This document shows positions 6,224 to 13,973 of a DNA stretch of 16,317 nucleotides, piece by piece; the first letter of the stretch is position 1; each line of letters opens with the position of its first letter. Source of the stretch: an uncultured Coriobacteriales bacterium (GTDB lineage Bacteria > Actinomycetota > Coriobacteriia > Coriobacteriales > UMGS124). The notes beneath the pieces are model-generated. The model was not told the origin of the DNA. It ran no database searches and worked only from the letters and a program-made list of their open reading frames with translations. The translations under genes were made by a program, and so were the position numbers. The stretch is taken from positions 1 through 16,317 of the forward strand of contig CABQHM010000070.1 in the NCBI GenBank assembly GCA_902464015.1, written 5' to 3'.

Positions 6224-8068
6224 ATGCATCCAAGTCGTCTTAAGACTATGGTGCTGTTCGTGACCCTGTATCTCGCGATTTCGCTGCTGGGAACAGCGGC
6301 GGCGCTGCTTTTCCCGATGTATGGCGACGGCGATGCAATTCGTTCAAACATGCCGGGAGAGGCGCTCAGGCTTGCCCCTAAAGAGGTTGCGGGCAATGAG
6401 GCTGACCAGATTCGCTTGCGATCCGCAGATAAAGAAGCACCCATTGCGCTGGTTTCCACCTCCGGCAACTTTCCCGAAGTGAAGGCAGGCGAGACCCTGC
6501 TGGCAATCTCGTTCCAAGACGCTATAACGGGCACGTTGCAGGTGGCAGAAGTGTCACCAGAGCTTCTCGATTCGTCGGGGATGGTTGAACTGGTGGCCCA
6601 GGCCGGGCTGAACTCATTAACTGCCTGTTCGGTTGAACAGGCCCATCGAATAGTTGCCTTGTATACGTATTGCCTGCCGTTGGTTCAAGGCATGTATCTG
6701 ATGCTTGCGCTCTATGGTTTGCTGTTGTACGGGTCAAAGCGCGAACAGTCGCTGCTGATGTTCTCCCTGTATGCACTGGCGTTGTTTGCATGGGGTGTCG
6801 CCTCATATCTTGCGCGTGGATCTTGGCAGAACCTGCCAATCGTCGGGATGACGGTATCGATTACGTTCGGCCTGGCAGTGGCTTATGGTATTGCAACATG
6901 TGTGTGCTTCTGCAGGCTTGAGGTGCATGGAAAGCCTCTTTCTCTGCGGTGGTATTTTCCACTGGTGGCCGGCGTGCTTTTCGGAGTCGGGTCGATGGGC
7001 CTTCCGAAGCTGCTTGATAGCGCGTTGGTAATCGCAACCTACATGGTTGGCGGGGTTGCCCTGATTTGCACTTTCGACGCCCGCCGACAAGCGCCGAAGG
7101 CCGTGCTGTACGGGCTCAGCATCTCACAGGCTTTGCGGACTATCTTTCTCCTGAGTTCGTTGTTGGGGGTCCCAGTGCCGTTGCCGTTCGAACTGATGAG
7201 GCAGATGCATCTGCTCGCTGCCCCTTATGCGGTCGGCTGTCTCGTTGACGTAGGGGGAGCCTTTTCAAGGCGGTTTAAACAGGCGGAGTGTCAAGCGCTT
7301 GAACTCGAGCGGGCGAACTGGGAGCTCGAACAAGCAAATCGGACCCTTGACGAACGTGTCGAAGCGCGAACGCGCGAGTTGGCGCGCCAGCAGGAGCTTC
7401 GTGCAAGCGTGCTTGCAAACCTGTTTCATGATTGCAAGACCCCACTGTCGATCATCCGCGGGTCGCTCGCGTGCTTGAGAGACGAAGGATCGTTCGACTT
7501 GAAACGGATTGAAATCGCTGAGCGTCAGGCCTTACATTTGACCGAGATTATTGACGAGCTGTTTGCGGCCGTTAAGCTCGAGGACGGGGCTCTTTTAATG
7601 GACACCGAGCCCGTGTCGCTTGCGGCGCTGTTGGAGGAGGTGGTTTCATCGTGCTCAGTCGAGGCACAGGGGCGCGGTATGGTCATTTCACTCAGTGGGG
7701 CGTCGAAGGCCGTTGCATGGGGCGACGAGGTTTGGTTGGGCAGGGCCTTTCAGAATCTTGTGGGAAATGCAGTCAACTTTTCCAAGCCAGGTGGAGTTGT
7801 TGAGGTCATTCTTACGGACGATGGCGAGCGAGCCAAGGTTGCGGTTACTGACCATGGGGTGGGCATCGCCCCCGAGGAGATAGATAAAGTGTTCGAACGA
7901 TATTACCGTACCGCCAAGGAGCGTACTTCCCGCCGCTCGAGTGGTTTGGGTCTGTCGATTGCTCAAGGAGTAATCCAGCGTCACGGTGGCACGATTGGAG
8001 TAAGCAGCGAGCTTGGTAAGGGGACGACGTTCACGGTCACGCTGCCGATTTGGGGACATGACGAGTGA
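6224..8068 (+). CDS. Sensor histidine kinase with 7TM-type membrane sensor
   Basis: 614 residues; the ATG at 6224 follows AAGGGGGG. Parts in order: membrane helix about 8-32; extracytoplasmic domain about 33-142; seven hydrophobic segments at about 145-345 (7TMR-like arrangement); coiled coil about 350-392 (ELERANWELEQANRTLDERVEARTREL spans it); HisKA with phospho-acceptor H402 in FHDCKTPLSII; and a HATPase domain with N-box N511-x3-N515, DHGVG at 543-547 and GLGLS at 574-578. This is a complete kinase with all catalytic motifs. The layout of extracytoplasmic domain plus 7TM is used in related families to sense small molecules outside the membrane, so the ligand could be the substrate of the flavoprotein next door. 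The response regulator at 3467-4225 is the likely partner. Confidence 0.92.
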   Translation: MHPSRLKTMVLFVTLYLAISLLGTAAALLFPMYGDGDAIRSNMPGEALRLAPKEVAGNEADQIRLRSADKEAPIALVSTSGNFPEVKAGETLLAISFQDAITGTLQVAEVSPELLDSSGMVELVAQAGLNSLTACSVEQAHRIVALYTYCLPLVQGMYLMLALYGLLLYGSKREQSLLMFSLYALALFAWGVASYLARGSWQNLPIVGMTVSITFGLAVAYGIATCVCFCRLEVHGKPLSLRWYFPLVAGVLFGVGSMGLPKLLDSALVIATYMVGGVALICTFDARRQAPKAVLYGLSISQALRTIFLLSSLLGVPVPLPFELMRQMHLLAAPYAVGCLVDVGGAFSRRFKQAECQALELERANWELEQANRTLDERVEARTRELARQQELRASVLANLFHDCKTPLSIIRGSLACLRDEGSFDLKRIEIAERQALHLTEIIDELFAAVKLEDGALLMDTEPVSLAALLEEVVSSCSVEAQGRGMVISLSGASKAVAWGDEVWLGRAFQNLVGNAVNFSKPGGVVEVILTDDGERAKVAVTDHGVGIAPEEIDKVFERYYRTAKERTSRRSSGLGLSIAQGVIQRHGGTIGVSSELGKGTTFTVTLPIWGHDE

Positions 8069-8169
8069 GTGGGGCCAAGGTGGGCGCGGCGACCGATTCA
8101 ACCCGTTGCTCGACAGGGCACCCTGACTTCGCGCTCTGCCTTTGTTAAGCCGTCTGCTCGTTTTGTCTC

Positions 8170-9609
8170 TTACGATACTAGGTCAATAAGTTCCTGCCGC
8201 GTGTGCACGTTTGCCTTGCGGTATATATGCTTGATGTGGTTTTGGACGGTACCGACGGAGACGCCAAGCTCCCCGGCGATTTTTTGATAGCTATAGCCTC
8301 GCGCCATGAGCGTCATGACGTCAGTTTCGCGGGGCGTGAGGCCGACGTTGCGGGCAACTTCGGTCGCTTTTCCATTGTGTTGATGATAAGCGCCTGCTTG
8401 TTCGACCGTGTTTTCGCCGTTGCTGGCGTTTGTTTCTTGTGGCATGAGTTGCCTGGTGAGTCGTGCATTCAAAAAGAGCACGGTGACTGCCGCGAGCAAC
8501 AGGGCCATCAATGCGATGAAGGCAATGATATGGTCCTCAATGAGATTCGTCCCGACCGTCAAAGATGGAATCAGGAACTTTCCCATATAGTTTGGCAGAA
8601 GGCGCACTACGAGGGTCGCCAGTCCAAAGATGGCAATAGGATCGGCTTCTTCAGCACGTACGGTTTTTACCAACAAAACCCAAAGCGTTATCTCAAAACA
8701 GCTGAGGCAGGCCTCTATGCCCCCTGTACCAAGGTGTCGTGCGAACGGATTGTCGATAATCAATAAGACAAGGCAGACGAGAAAAAGCAGTGCAAGGAGC
8801 GACCAATTGAATTGAATCAATTGGTCCCACTTTGACTTACGCATGGTTGCGGCGAGCACAAGAAGAACGCCGCAGGATATTCCGACGGCGAGACAGCGTT
8901 CTGCAAGCAAAATCTCGCTTGACCCGAAGAGCAGGACGCCGGCCACCGTGCGCCCGACAACCAGGAAGAGGGTGAACACCCCCATAAGCGTGAGGGGGAG
9001 CTTGTGTGGGTCAAGTTTGCATGAGCTGCGGCTGTCTGCAAGGGCTGGCATTTTGTGTTGGTGGACAAACCATAGGCTGCCCGAAACGAGGGGGCCGGCG
9101 GCCATTAGGGGCAGGGTAGCGGGGCCTGAGACGTTGGCAAGCAGAGAAAGCATGCATGACAGTGCAAATGATGCCACCAAGCAGACGAACGGGTTTCCAG
9201 TTGGCGCGAGCGAAATCGAACGCATCCACGAGAACGTCAGCGAGGCATAACTAAGAGCAACGAGCAGGCAGCCCGCCAGACGAGCCGCCTCTATGTGGCC
9301 CATGAATGGTGCGGCGAACAATAGCGCATAGCCAAACGTTCCGAGGGCGCTTGCCATGCAAACAGCCAGGGGTTTGTCTACGATGGCCCGGGCAATTTGT
9401 CCGCGCACGACAACGCCCAGCAGAAGAAAGCATGCAAGCGGCAACACGATGTGCGTATAGGAGGACCATGCTGTTGCCGATGGATTCGCGTAATTTGAGC
9501 ATAGCGCTACCAGCTCAAAGTGCCTTAAGAACGGCCAGTAAAACGCCAGGCCCAACACAGCGGCCACGGAGCCGTTTGGTCGCGACGACGTCTCTTCATG
9601 TTCGGCCAT
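8170..9609 (-). CDS. Membrane-bound LuxR-family transcriptional regulator (about 12 TM segments)
   Basis: 479 residues from the ATG at 9609, preceded by GGAGGAAAC (gap about 11 nt); an upstream in-frame ATG at 9663 has no ribosome site. About 12 hydrophobic segments run from residue 15 to about 385, followed by a polar linker and a LuxR/GerE helix-turn-helix at 418-479 (LTPRETDVMTLMARGYSYQKIAGEL, then VSVGTVQNHIKHIYRKANV). Regulators of this design are abundant in Eggerthella and relatives, and commonly sit beside, and divergent from, exported reductase genes that they switch on when the substrate is present. Here the divergent target is the cytochrome/flavoprotein operon starting at 9900. 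It converges on the kinase gene with a 101-bp gap in which I see no clear terminator. Confidence 0.9.
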   Translation of the reverse strand: MAEHEETSSRPNGSVAAVLGLAFYWPFLRHFELVALCSNYANPSATAWSSYTHIVLPLACFLLLGVVVRGQIARAIVDKPLAVCMASALGTFGYALLFAAPFMGHIEAARLAGCLLVALSYASLTFSWMRSISLAPTGNPFVCLVASFALSCMLSLLANVSGPATLPLMAAGPLVSGSLWFVHQHKMPALADSRSSCKLDPHKLPLTLMGVFTLFLVVGRTVAGVLLFGSSEILLAERCLAVGISCGVLLVLAATMRKSKWDQLIQFNWSLLALLFLVCLVLLIIDNPFARHLGTGGIEACLSCFEITLWVLLVKTVRAEEADPIAIFGLATLVVRLLPNYMGKFLIPSLTVGTNLIEDHIIAFIALMALLLAAVTVLFLNARLTRQLMPQETNASNGENTVEQAGAYHQHNGKATEVARNVGLTPRETDVMTLMARGYSYQKIAGELGVSVGTVQNHIKHIYRKANVHTRQELIDLVS

Positions 9610-9724
9610 TGCTACCGTTTCCTCCACGGTGCCCCTCGTTTCCAAGACGCCCGATTCGGGCATTGTCTGTCTTATCCGAACCCTTCGCTTAGCGGACCGT
9701 TATTCTACCACGACGAGTCATATA

Positions 9725-9809
9725 CCAATTTACCTGCCTGCTTGCAACGCATATCTAATTTTATGGCATGCTTCATGCGATTCCAATTACCCGAATGCCT
9801 AGTTTTATG
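9725..9809. promoter_or_regulatory. Repeated motif pair between LuxR and cytochrome genes, possible operator/promoter
   Basis: Two imperfect copies of a bipartite motif lie here: CCAATTTACC (9725) with CTAATTTTATG (9755-9765), and CCAATTACC (9783) with CTAGTTTTATG (9799-9809). The inner spacing differs (30 and 16 bp from start to start). The area is AT-rich against its surroundings. A TTTACC/TCTAAT promoter (9729-9734, 9754-9759) with 19-bp spacing is possible on the plus strand. These are candidate LuxR sites controlling the operon at 9900. Confidence 0.3.
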
Positions 9810-9899
9810 AGTCGCGCAGAATCCGATGTGAGGCCATCCTTGAAATTGCAAGGCGGCGGTATGGCAAGCCGCTGGAACAAGAAGGGGAAGGAGACTCTT

Positions 9900-10415
9900 A
9901 TGGAGTTGTACGGTGGGAAGCGCATTGCATGTGGGGCGGCTGGGCTTGCTGCGGCGTTGGCCTTGGCGCTGTGCGTGCCAGGGGCATTTGCGGCTAGCAG
10001 CCAGCCAATGTCAATCGACATGAATCAGGAGTTGGCCGATGTCATGCCGTATGCTCAGAGCTACCTGTCAGGAGATGATTCACTTCTTATCACTAGGCAC
10101 AAGGACCTCGGCTTGACGTGTATTGATTGCCACACGACCGTCGCAGCAGATGGGACGACGAGTGTCGTTGCTGACGCTGGAACGCGCGAGGCCTGCTTAG
10201 GCTGCCATTCTGATTGGGATGGCATTGTTGCTTCTACCGCTGGCATGGCCGGAACGGTTACTGTGTACAACAAGGCGGGCCTTTACAATCCGCACGACAA
10301 CCATCGCGGTGATGCAAATTGCGGTGACTGCCACAAGATGCATGAGACCTCCCGTCTTCTGTGTGTGGAGTGTCACAACATGGAAGTCCCTCAAGGTTGG
10401 ATTGGTTTCGAATAG
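9900..10415 (+). CDS. Secreted tetraheme cytochrome c, electron donor to the downstream flavoprotein
   Basis: 171 residues; the ATG at 9900 has GGAG about 6 nt upstream, and the longer start at 9861 has no good site. Sec signal peptide or uncleaved anchor at about 8-31 (Ala/Leu-rich, AFA-A). Four c-type heme sites are visible: CIDCH 74-78, CLGCH 99-103, CGDCH 141-145 and CVECH 155-159, with H67, H132, H135 and H148 as possible distal ligands. The size and heme spacing fit the small tetraheme domain found at the N-terminus of flavocytochrome c fumarate reductases, here as a separate protein. The flavoprotein gene follows after 54 bp without a promoter, so the two form an operon. The role is electron transfer from the membrane quinol side to the exported reductase. 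Confidence 0.92.
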   Translation: MELYGGKRIACGAAGLAAALALALCVPGAFAASSQPMSIDMNQELADVMPYAQSYLSGDDSLLITRHKDLGLTCIDCHTTVAADGTTSVVADAGTREACLGCHSDWDGIVASTAGMAGTVTVYNKAGLYNPHDNHRGDANCGDCHKMHETSRLLCVECHNMEVPQGWIGFE

Positions 10416-10469
10416 GGTGCAACGGCGTTTTTATGGCCTGGATCTCTCAAGTCTGAAAGTGAGTATGCC

Positions 10470-12074
10470 ATGATTGACTCCATAAAAGGGACCACTCGCC
10501 GCGAGCTGATAGCGGCGACCGCCCTTGCGGGTTCTGTTATCGCCGTTAAATCGGCTGCGGCGGCGACCGCCGAGGAACTTATCAGTGACGGCCAAATTGG
10601 CATGTCGCAGCCTGCTGAAGCGTATGAGACCGACGTTGTTGTTTGCGGGACTGGAACATCGGGCCTGTGTGCCGCTTCCCGTGCCGCCGAGCTCGGCGCC
10701 AGGGTGATCGTTGTTGAGGCACTTACCGAAAACGGGTTGGGAGGCAATTCCAAATATGTCGAGGCATGTTGGAAACCTGCTGACGAGGAAGTCATAGAGG
10801 CGTCTTACGCCATGATGATGGACTACCACAAGAATGCCGCCAACGCTCGACTCGTGCGGCGTTTTTGCAACGAGGCCATTGATGTCTTTAATTGGAGTGC
10901 AGAGAGCCAGGGCGTTTCATTTGCCGAAGGGGCTGGCCTGGAGTCGGCAAAGGCGACGTCGCCAGCCATAAAGTATGCAGAAAACGCTGACGGCACTATA
11001 AACGCAGGCAAGTTTGCGATTCAAACCATGTACGAGTACTGCCAGGAACTCGGGGTCGAGTTTGTATTTGACGCGAGAGCCATCGATGCCGTTGTGTTGG
11101 ACGACGGGGCGGTGGCGGGTGTCGTATGCGAGCGCTTGAATGGCGATCGTCTCGTTGTTAATGCGGGCGCCGTCATTCTCGCCACCGGAGGCTTCAGCGC
11201 CAACAAGGAGCTGTTTGAGGAGCTGACACACTACAACTACGACTCGCTCATTCCCTATGGGACAAGTGGCTCACAGCGCGGCGATGCCATCACAATTGGC
11301 CGTTCGCTTGGCGCGGCGCTTCATCATCCTGAAGCAATCAGTTTCTGTAGTCCCATCCTCCCCGGGCACTTCAATAAAGGCGCTCTTACCATCTGCGGCG
11401 TGAATCAGGCGGATACCCTGTTTGTGAATGAGAAGGGCGTCAGATTCATGGACGAGTCTTGCATTAAGGACTGGGCCCTGTCCGGTCTGGCCGGTGCACA
11501 GCAAGAGCACATCTATGTTGTCATCGACCAGGATTTTGTCGAGAAAATCATGACAGAAGGGCCGGTCACCAAGCGAACGAACTACTTCGCCGCTGGAGAA
11601 CCCGTCCCACAATTCCAACAGGAGATCGACGAGGCCCTTGTGCGCGAGAACCCGCGTGTTGTAAAGGGCGACACGCTTGAGGAACTGGCCGCGTTTCTCG
11701 ATGTTGACCCCAGCACACTTAACGACACCGTCACGACATGGAACGCCTATTGCGACGAGGGCGTAGACCGCGACTTTCAGAAGCCGGCGGAGTTCATGCG
11801 CAAGGTGGCAACTCCGCCCTTCTATGCCTTCAAGACTGTGCTGGCCTGGTATAACAGCGTGGGCGGATTGAAGGTCGACACGGCGTGCCGTGTCATCGGA
11901 ACAGACCATCAGCCTATTCGTGGACTCTACGCTGCGGGCTCTGATGCGGGAGGCTTGTTCGGTTCCTGCTACGACGTTATCGTTGCTCCTGGTTCGTGCC
12001 AGGCCTGGGCGCGGGCATCGGGAAAGTGGGCTGCCGAGGATGCCATCGAAAACTATCTGCCAACGTTGAGTTAA
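10470..12074 (+). CDS. Tat-exported FAD reductase, partner of the tetraheme cytochrome (Cgr2-like arrangement)
   Basis: 534 residues, ATG at 10470 with a weak site (AGTGAG). Tat motif TTRRELIA with R10-R11 and a hydrophobic core to about 32. FAD fold VVVCGTGTSG (G60-x-G62-x2-G65), E83, GGNSKY at 91-96, ILATGGF at 236-242, and RGDA at 270-273. It is a paralogue of the protein at 4242-5819. By eye, the family's catalytic arginine region (TTRD in fumarate reductase) reads IKDW with K333; the HTMGG histidine is N462 (NSVGG); and the C-terminal motif is the unusual VIVAPGSCQAWARASG (503-518). Fumarate is thus an unlikely substrate. Cytochrome-plus-flavoprotein pairs of this kind include the cardiac glycoside reductase of Eggerthella lenta, but the match is one of architecture only. 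Confidence 0.9.
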   Translation: MIDSIKGTTRRELIAATALAGSVIAVKSAAAATAEELISDGQIGMSQPAEAYETDVVVCGTGTSGLCAASRAAELGARVIVVEALTENGLGGNSKYVEACWKPADEEVIEASYAMMMDYHKNAANARLVRRFCNEAIDVFNWSAESQGVSFAEGAGLESAKATSPAIKYAENADGTINAGKFAIQTMYEYCQELGVEFVFDARAIDAVVLDDGAVAGVVCERLNGDRLVVNAGAVILATGGFSANKELFEELTHYNYDSLIPYGTSGSQRGDAITIGRSLGAALHHPEAISFCSPILPGHFNKGALTICGVNQADTLFVNEKGVRFMDESCIKDWALSGLAGAQQEHIYVVIDQDFVEKIMTEGPVTKRTNYFAAGEPVPQFQQEIDEALVRENPRVVKGDTLEELAAFLDVDPSTLNDTVTTWNAYCDEGVDRDFQKPAEFMRKVATPPFYAFKTVLAWYNSVGGLKVDTACRVIGTDHQPIRGLYAAGSDAGGLFGSCYDVIVAPGSCQAWARASGKWAAEDAIENYLPTLS

Positions 12075-12107
12075 AGACGAAGGTCATCCCGAAAGCGAGA
12101 CCGCAAT

Positions 12108-12140
12108 GCCGCCCCCGCAGGTTATGCCTGAGGGGGCGGC
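12108..12140 (+). terminator. Long GC-rich hairpin after the flavoprotein operon
   Basis: GCCGCCCCCGCAGG (12108-12121) pairs with CCTGAGGGGGCGGC (12127-12140), 13 of 14 bp, around a 5-nt loop, 34 nt after the stop codon. No T-run follows on either strand, so it is terminator-like rather than a standard intrinsic terminator. It may instead be the first stem of the structured region that follows. Confidence 0.45.
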
Positions 12141-12149
12141 TGCGTTCGC

Positions 12150-12461
12150 GGCAATAGTGCCAGGCGATTTGGTCGGGATCAGTTCGGCACGGCCAAATCC
12201 CCGCACGGCGCAGTGGCGCCTTTCGGGTGGGCTTACGGAGCCAATCTGCCTATCGCTCGGCCTGACTCGGCTGATCCGAGTAGGCTCGTCGCTTGGATTT
12301 GCTGTTTGCAAGGGCGGTGCCGGGGAGGGCATGACCCTTGCGGGTGACCGTCGTTAGTCTTAATCGTGCTCTTATTGGAACCTCGTTTCGGGGCTCAGGT
12401 TAGGTCCGTCTAGCCTGTATGGGAAACCCTGCTATTGTTGTCCCGCCTTGCGGCGTGCGGG
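12150..12461 (+). ncRNA. Candidate structured non-coding RNA between convergent genes
   Basis: This fills the 390-bp gap 12075-12464. A pseudoknot-type pair of stems is possible: GTGCC (12157-12161) with GGCAC (12186-12190), interleaved with GATTTGG (12166-12172) and CCAAATC (12193-12199). Then CCCG-cac-GGCGC/GCGCC-ttt-CGGG (12200-12227) has a symmetric 3x3 internal loop. GCCT-g-ACTCGG with CCGAGT-AGGC (12260-12285) is 10 bp with one bulge. GCAAGGG-cgg-TGCC/GGCA-tga-CCCTTGC (12308-12341) again has a 3x3 internal loop. CCTCG/CGGGG (12381-12393) and CCCGC/GCGGG (12442-12461) complete it. G-U pairs in two stems favour the plus strand. No known family was recognised and no promoter is evident, so a decayed element cannot be excluded. 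Confidence 0.35.
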
Positions 12462-12464
12462 CCC

Positions 12465-13739
12465 CTATTCCTCGAGGATATAGCTTCCGTCCTCGTTGGC
12501 GCCGACGAGCTTCTTGCCCTCCTCGTTGATGAGGCTTCCGTCGAGTGAGACCCACCAGCCCTGCTTGAAGTCGAGGTCGTAGGCCCAGTCGGGCAGAAGG
12601 CGTGCGTCCTGCCCGTAGGCGTTCTGCAGGATGAGGTCGCCGTTCTCGTCGCGGTCGAGCAGGCCGTCGCCGTCCATGTCCAGGCCGTTCATCTTGCCGC
12701 TGCCCTGCTCGAAGTCGAAGCCGACTTCCTGCTTCACGTTCACGATCTGCATGATGTCGAAGTACAGGTAAATCATGACGTTCTTAAGGGCCTCGTTGAG
12801 CGCCTCATCCTCGTCGGCGCGCTTAAGGTATGCCTCGCGCTCCTCGTCGGAGTTGAGGTTGAGGTCGGCGTCCGTCCCTTCGGCGCAGCCCCAGAACTGG
12901 GCGATGGTCCTGAACTGGTCCTCGCCGGCGTCCGGGCCCCAACCCTCGACGGCGCCCCAGATGCCGGGCACGGTCCAGCTGATGGTCGTGGGCGCTTCGC
13001 CGTCGTAGTACTCCTTCGCGGTAATCTGGCGGCGTTTGTAGCTGCGCAGCTTCACCTCAACGTCGAGCACGTTGCGGTGCGACCACGCCTCGGGGAGGTC
13101 GGTGGCCGAGTAGCCCCAACCGTCCTCGGGGCCGTAGGAGCTCAGCAGCGAGGCGTCGATGCAGAACGAGCCGCGGCCGTTGCGGATGAAGTTCTCGACC
13201 GTCTGGCCGGGTGCCTGGTAGGAGACGATGGTCCAGTTGTCGGACGGCTCGTAGTCCTCCAGCTCGTGATGGCTCAGGTCGAGCTCGGTGTTCGGCGGTA
13301 TCGCGCCCCAGTAGGAGCCCACGGACATGTTGATTGCGCCGTTCTGGTTAGCGGTGAGCCAGATGACCGAGCGCGTGATGGGGTCGTAGTACGGGCCACG
13401 GTAGACGCGGCCGTTGAGCGGCGAGCGCCAGTCGGTGTCGAAGCCGGTGGCGGGGAAATCATGGAAGTTGCCGTAGTAGGGAGTCGCGCGGTTCACGTAC
13501 AGGTAGTGCGAGCACGATGCGAGGAACTGCAACGCTTCGTCGTACTGCTCCCCGGAGAGAATCTCCTTGGAGCTCGCCGCGGTTGCGTGGGTGTATGTGT
13601 CGGGCAGGTCGGCCTGGGCCGGCTTCTCCGCCTCATCGGCGCCCGCTGCGCCCGCTGCGAGCCCCATGCCGGCCACGCATGCGCTGACCGCGGCCGACCC
13701 CTTGAGGAACCCGCGCCTTGTCGTTTTGATTTCGCTCAT
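12465..13739 (-). CDS. Tat-exported protein of unknown function with an EF-hand-like loop
   Basis: 424 residues; the ATG at 13739 has GAAAGGGG about 9 nt upstream, and it puts the Tat motif (KTTRRGFLKG, R8-R9) at the N-terminus, with likely cleavage after A34. I recognise no enzyme family in the body, which is rich in Tyr, Trp and Asp (for example YLYVNRATPYYGNF and NQNGAINMSVGSYWGAIPP). A canonical 12-residue EF-hand calcium loop, DMDGDGLLDRDE, sits at 354-365. Only two Cys remain in motifs of no obvious type, and there is no heme or Fe-S site. Tat export of a protein without a visible cofactor suggests folding in the cytoplasm, perhaps with a metal. The gene diverges from a LysR regulator, so it is probably under its control. 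Confidence 0.85.
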   Translation of the reverse strand: MSEIKTTRRGFLKGSAAVSACVAGMGLAAGAAGADEAEKPAQADLPDTYTHATAASSKEILSGEQYDEALQFLASCSHYLYVNRATPYYGNFHDFPATGFDTDWRSPLNGRVYRGPYYDPITRSVIWLTANQNGAINMSVGSYWGAIPPNTELDLSHHELEDYEPSDNWTIVSYQAPGQTVENFIRNGRGSFCIDASLLSSYGPEDGWGYSATDLPEAWSHRNVLDVEVKLRSYKRRQITAKEYYDGEAPTTISWTVPGIWGAVEGWGPDAGEDQFRTIAQFWGCAEGTDADLNLNSDEEREAYLKRADEDEALNEALKNVMIYLYFDIMQIVNVKQEVGFDFEQGSGKMNGLDMDGDGLLDRDENGDLILQNAYGQDARLLPDWAYDLDFKQGWWVSLDGSLINEEGKKLVGANEDGSYILEE

Positions 13740-13872
13740 GTCGAACGGCCCCTTTCTTGCTTGCATCTCCTGCTTGCCCGCCCCTGAGTGCATGCCGCAG
13801 GTCGGGCGCCAGCCCCTTGCTGGTTGGCACGAGACTAGGACCGCCTCGTCGGCGGACGCAAGCAACCGAAGA

Positions 13873-13899
13873 TTTCATGTCTGAAACTTGACGTTTCAG
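13873..13899. promoter_or_regulatory. LysR operator: CTGAAAC-TTGAC-GTTTCAG dyad
   Basis: CTGAAAC (13881-13887) and GTTTCAG (13893-13899) are perfect inverted 7-mers 5 bp apart, and a further TTTCA half-site (13873-13877) forms a second dyad with TGAAA. LysR proteins bind such interrupted dyads between divergent genes. TTGACG (13888-13893) inside the dyad could be the -35 of the LysR gene itself, which would give autorepression. Confidence 0.6.
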
Positions 13900-13973
13900 G
13901 CCCAGGTAGAGCATGCTAGTGGGTGCTCCGCGCCCGGCGAAGTCTGCCCCATCGATATTTGGCGGTGATTGTC

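Noticed and set aside
8069..8169. Terminator between the convergent kinase and LuxR genes
   Set aside because: Only a CAGG-GCAC-CCTG hairpin of 4 bp without a T-run was found, too weak to call.
11271..11909. 212-residue minus-strand frame
   Set aside because: Antisense to the second flavoprotein and without recognisable motifs.
12084..12357. Two short opposite frames (82 and 83 residues) between the convergent genes
   Set aside because: Pro/Gly/Arg-rich products with no likeness to known proteins; the DNA is better explained by paired stems. A transposase (TnpB) tail was considered but no motif supports it.
12150..12461. Known structured RNAs: cobalamin, FMN, TPP and c-di-AMP riboswitches, RNase P, SRP RNA, tmRNA
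   Set aside because: Their conserved sequence boxes were looked for on both strands and not found; a short GCCACTG match to the cobalamin box is isolated.
13077..13787. 236-residue plus-strand frame
   Set aside because: Antisense to the Tat-exported protein; low-complexity Val/Arg/Gly composition.
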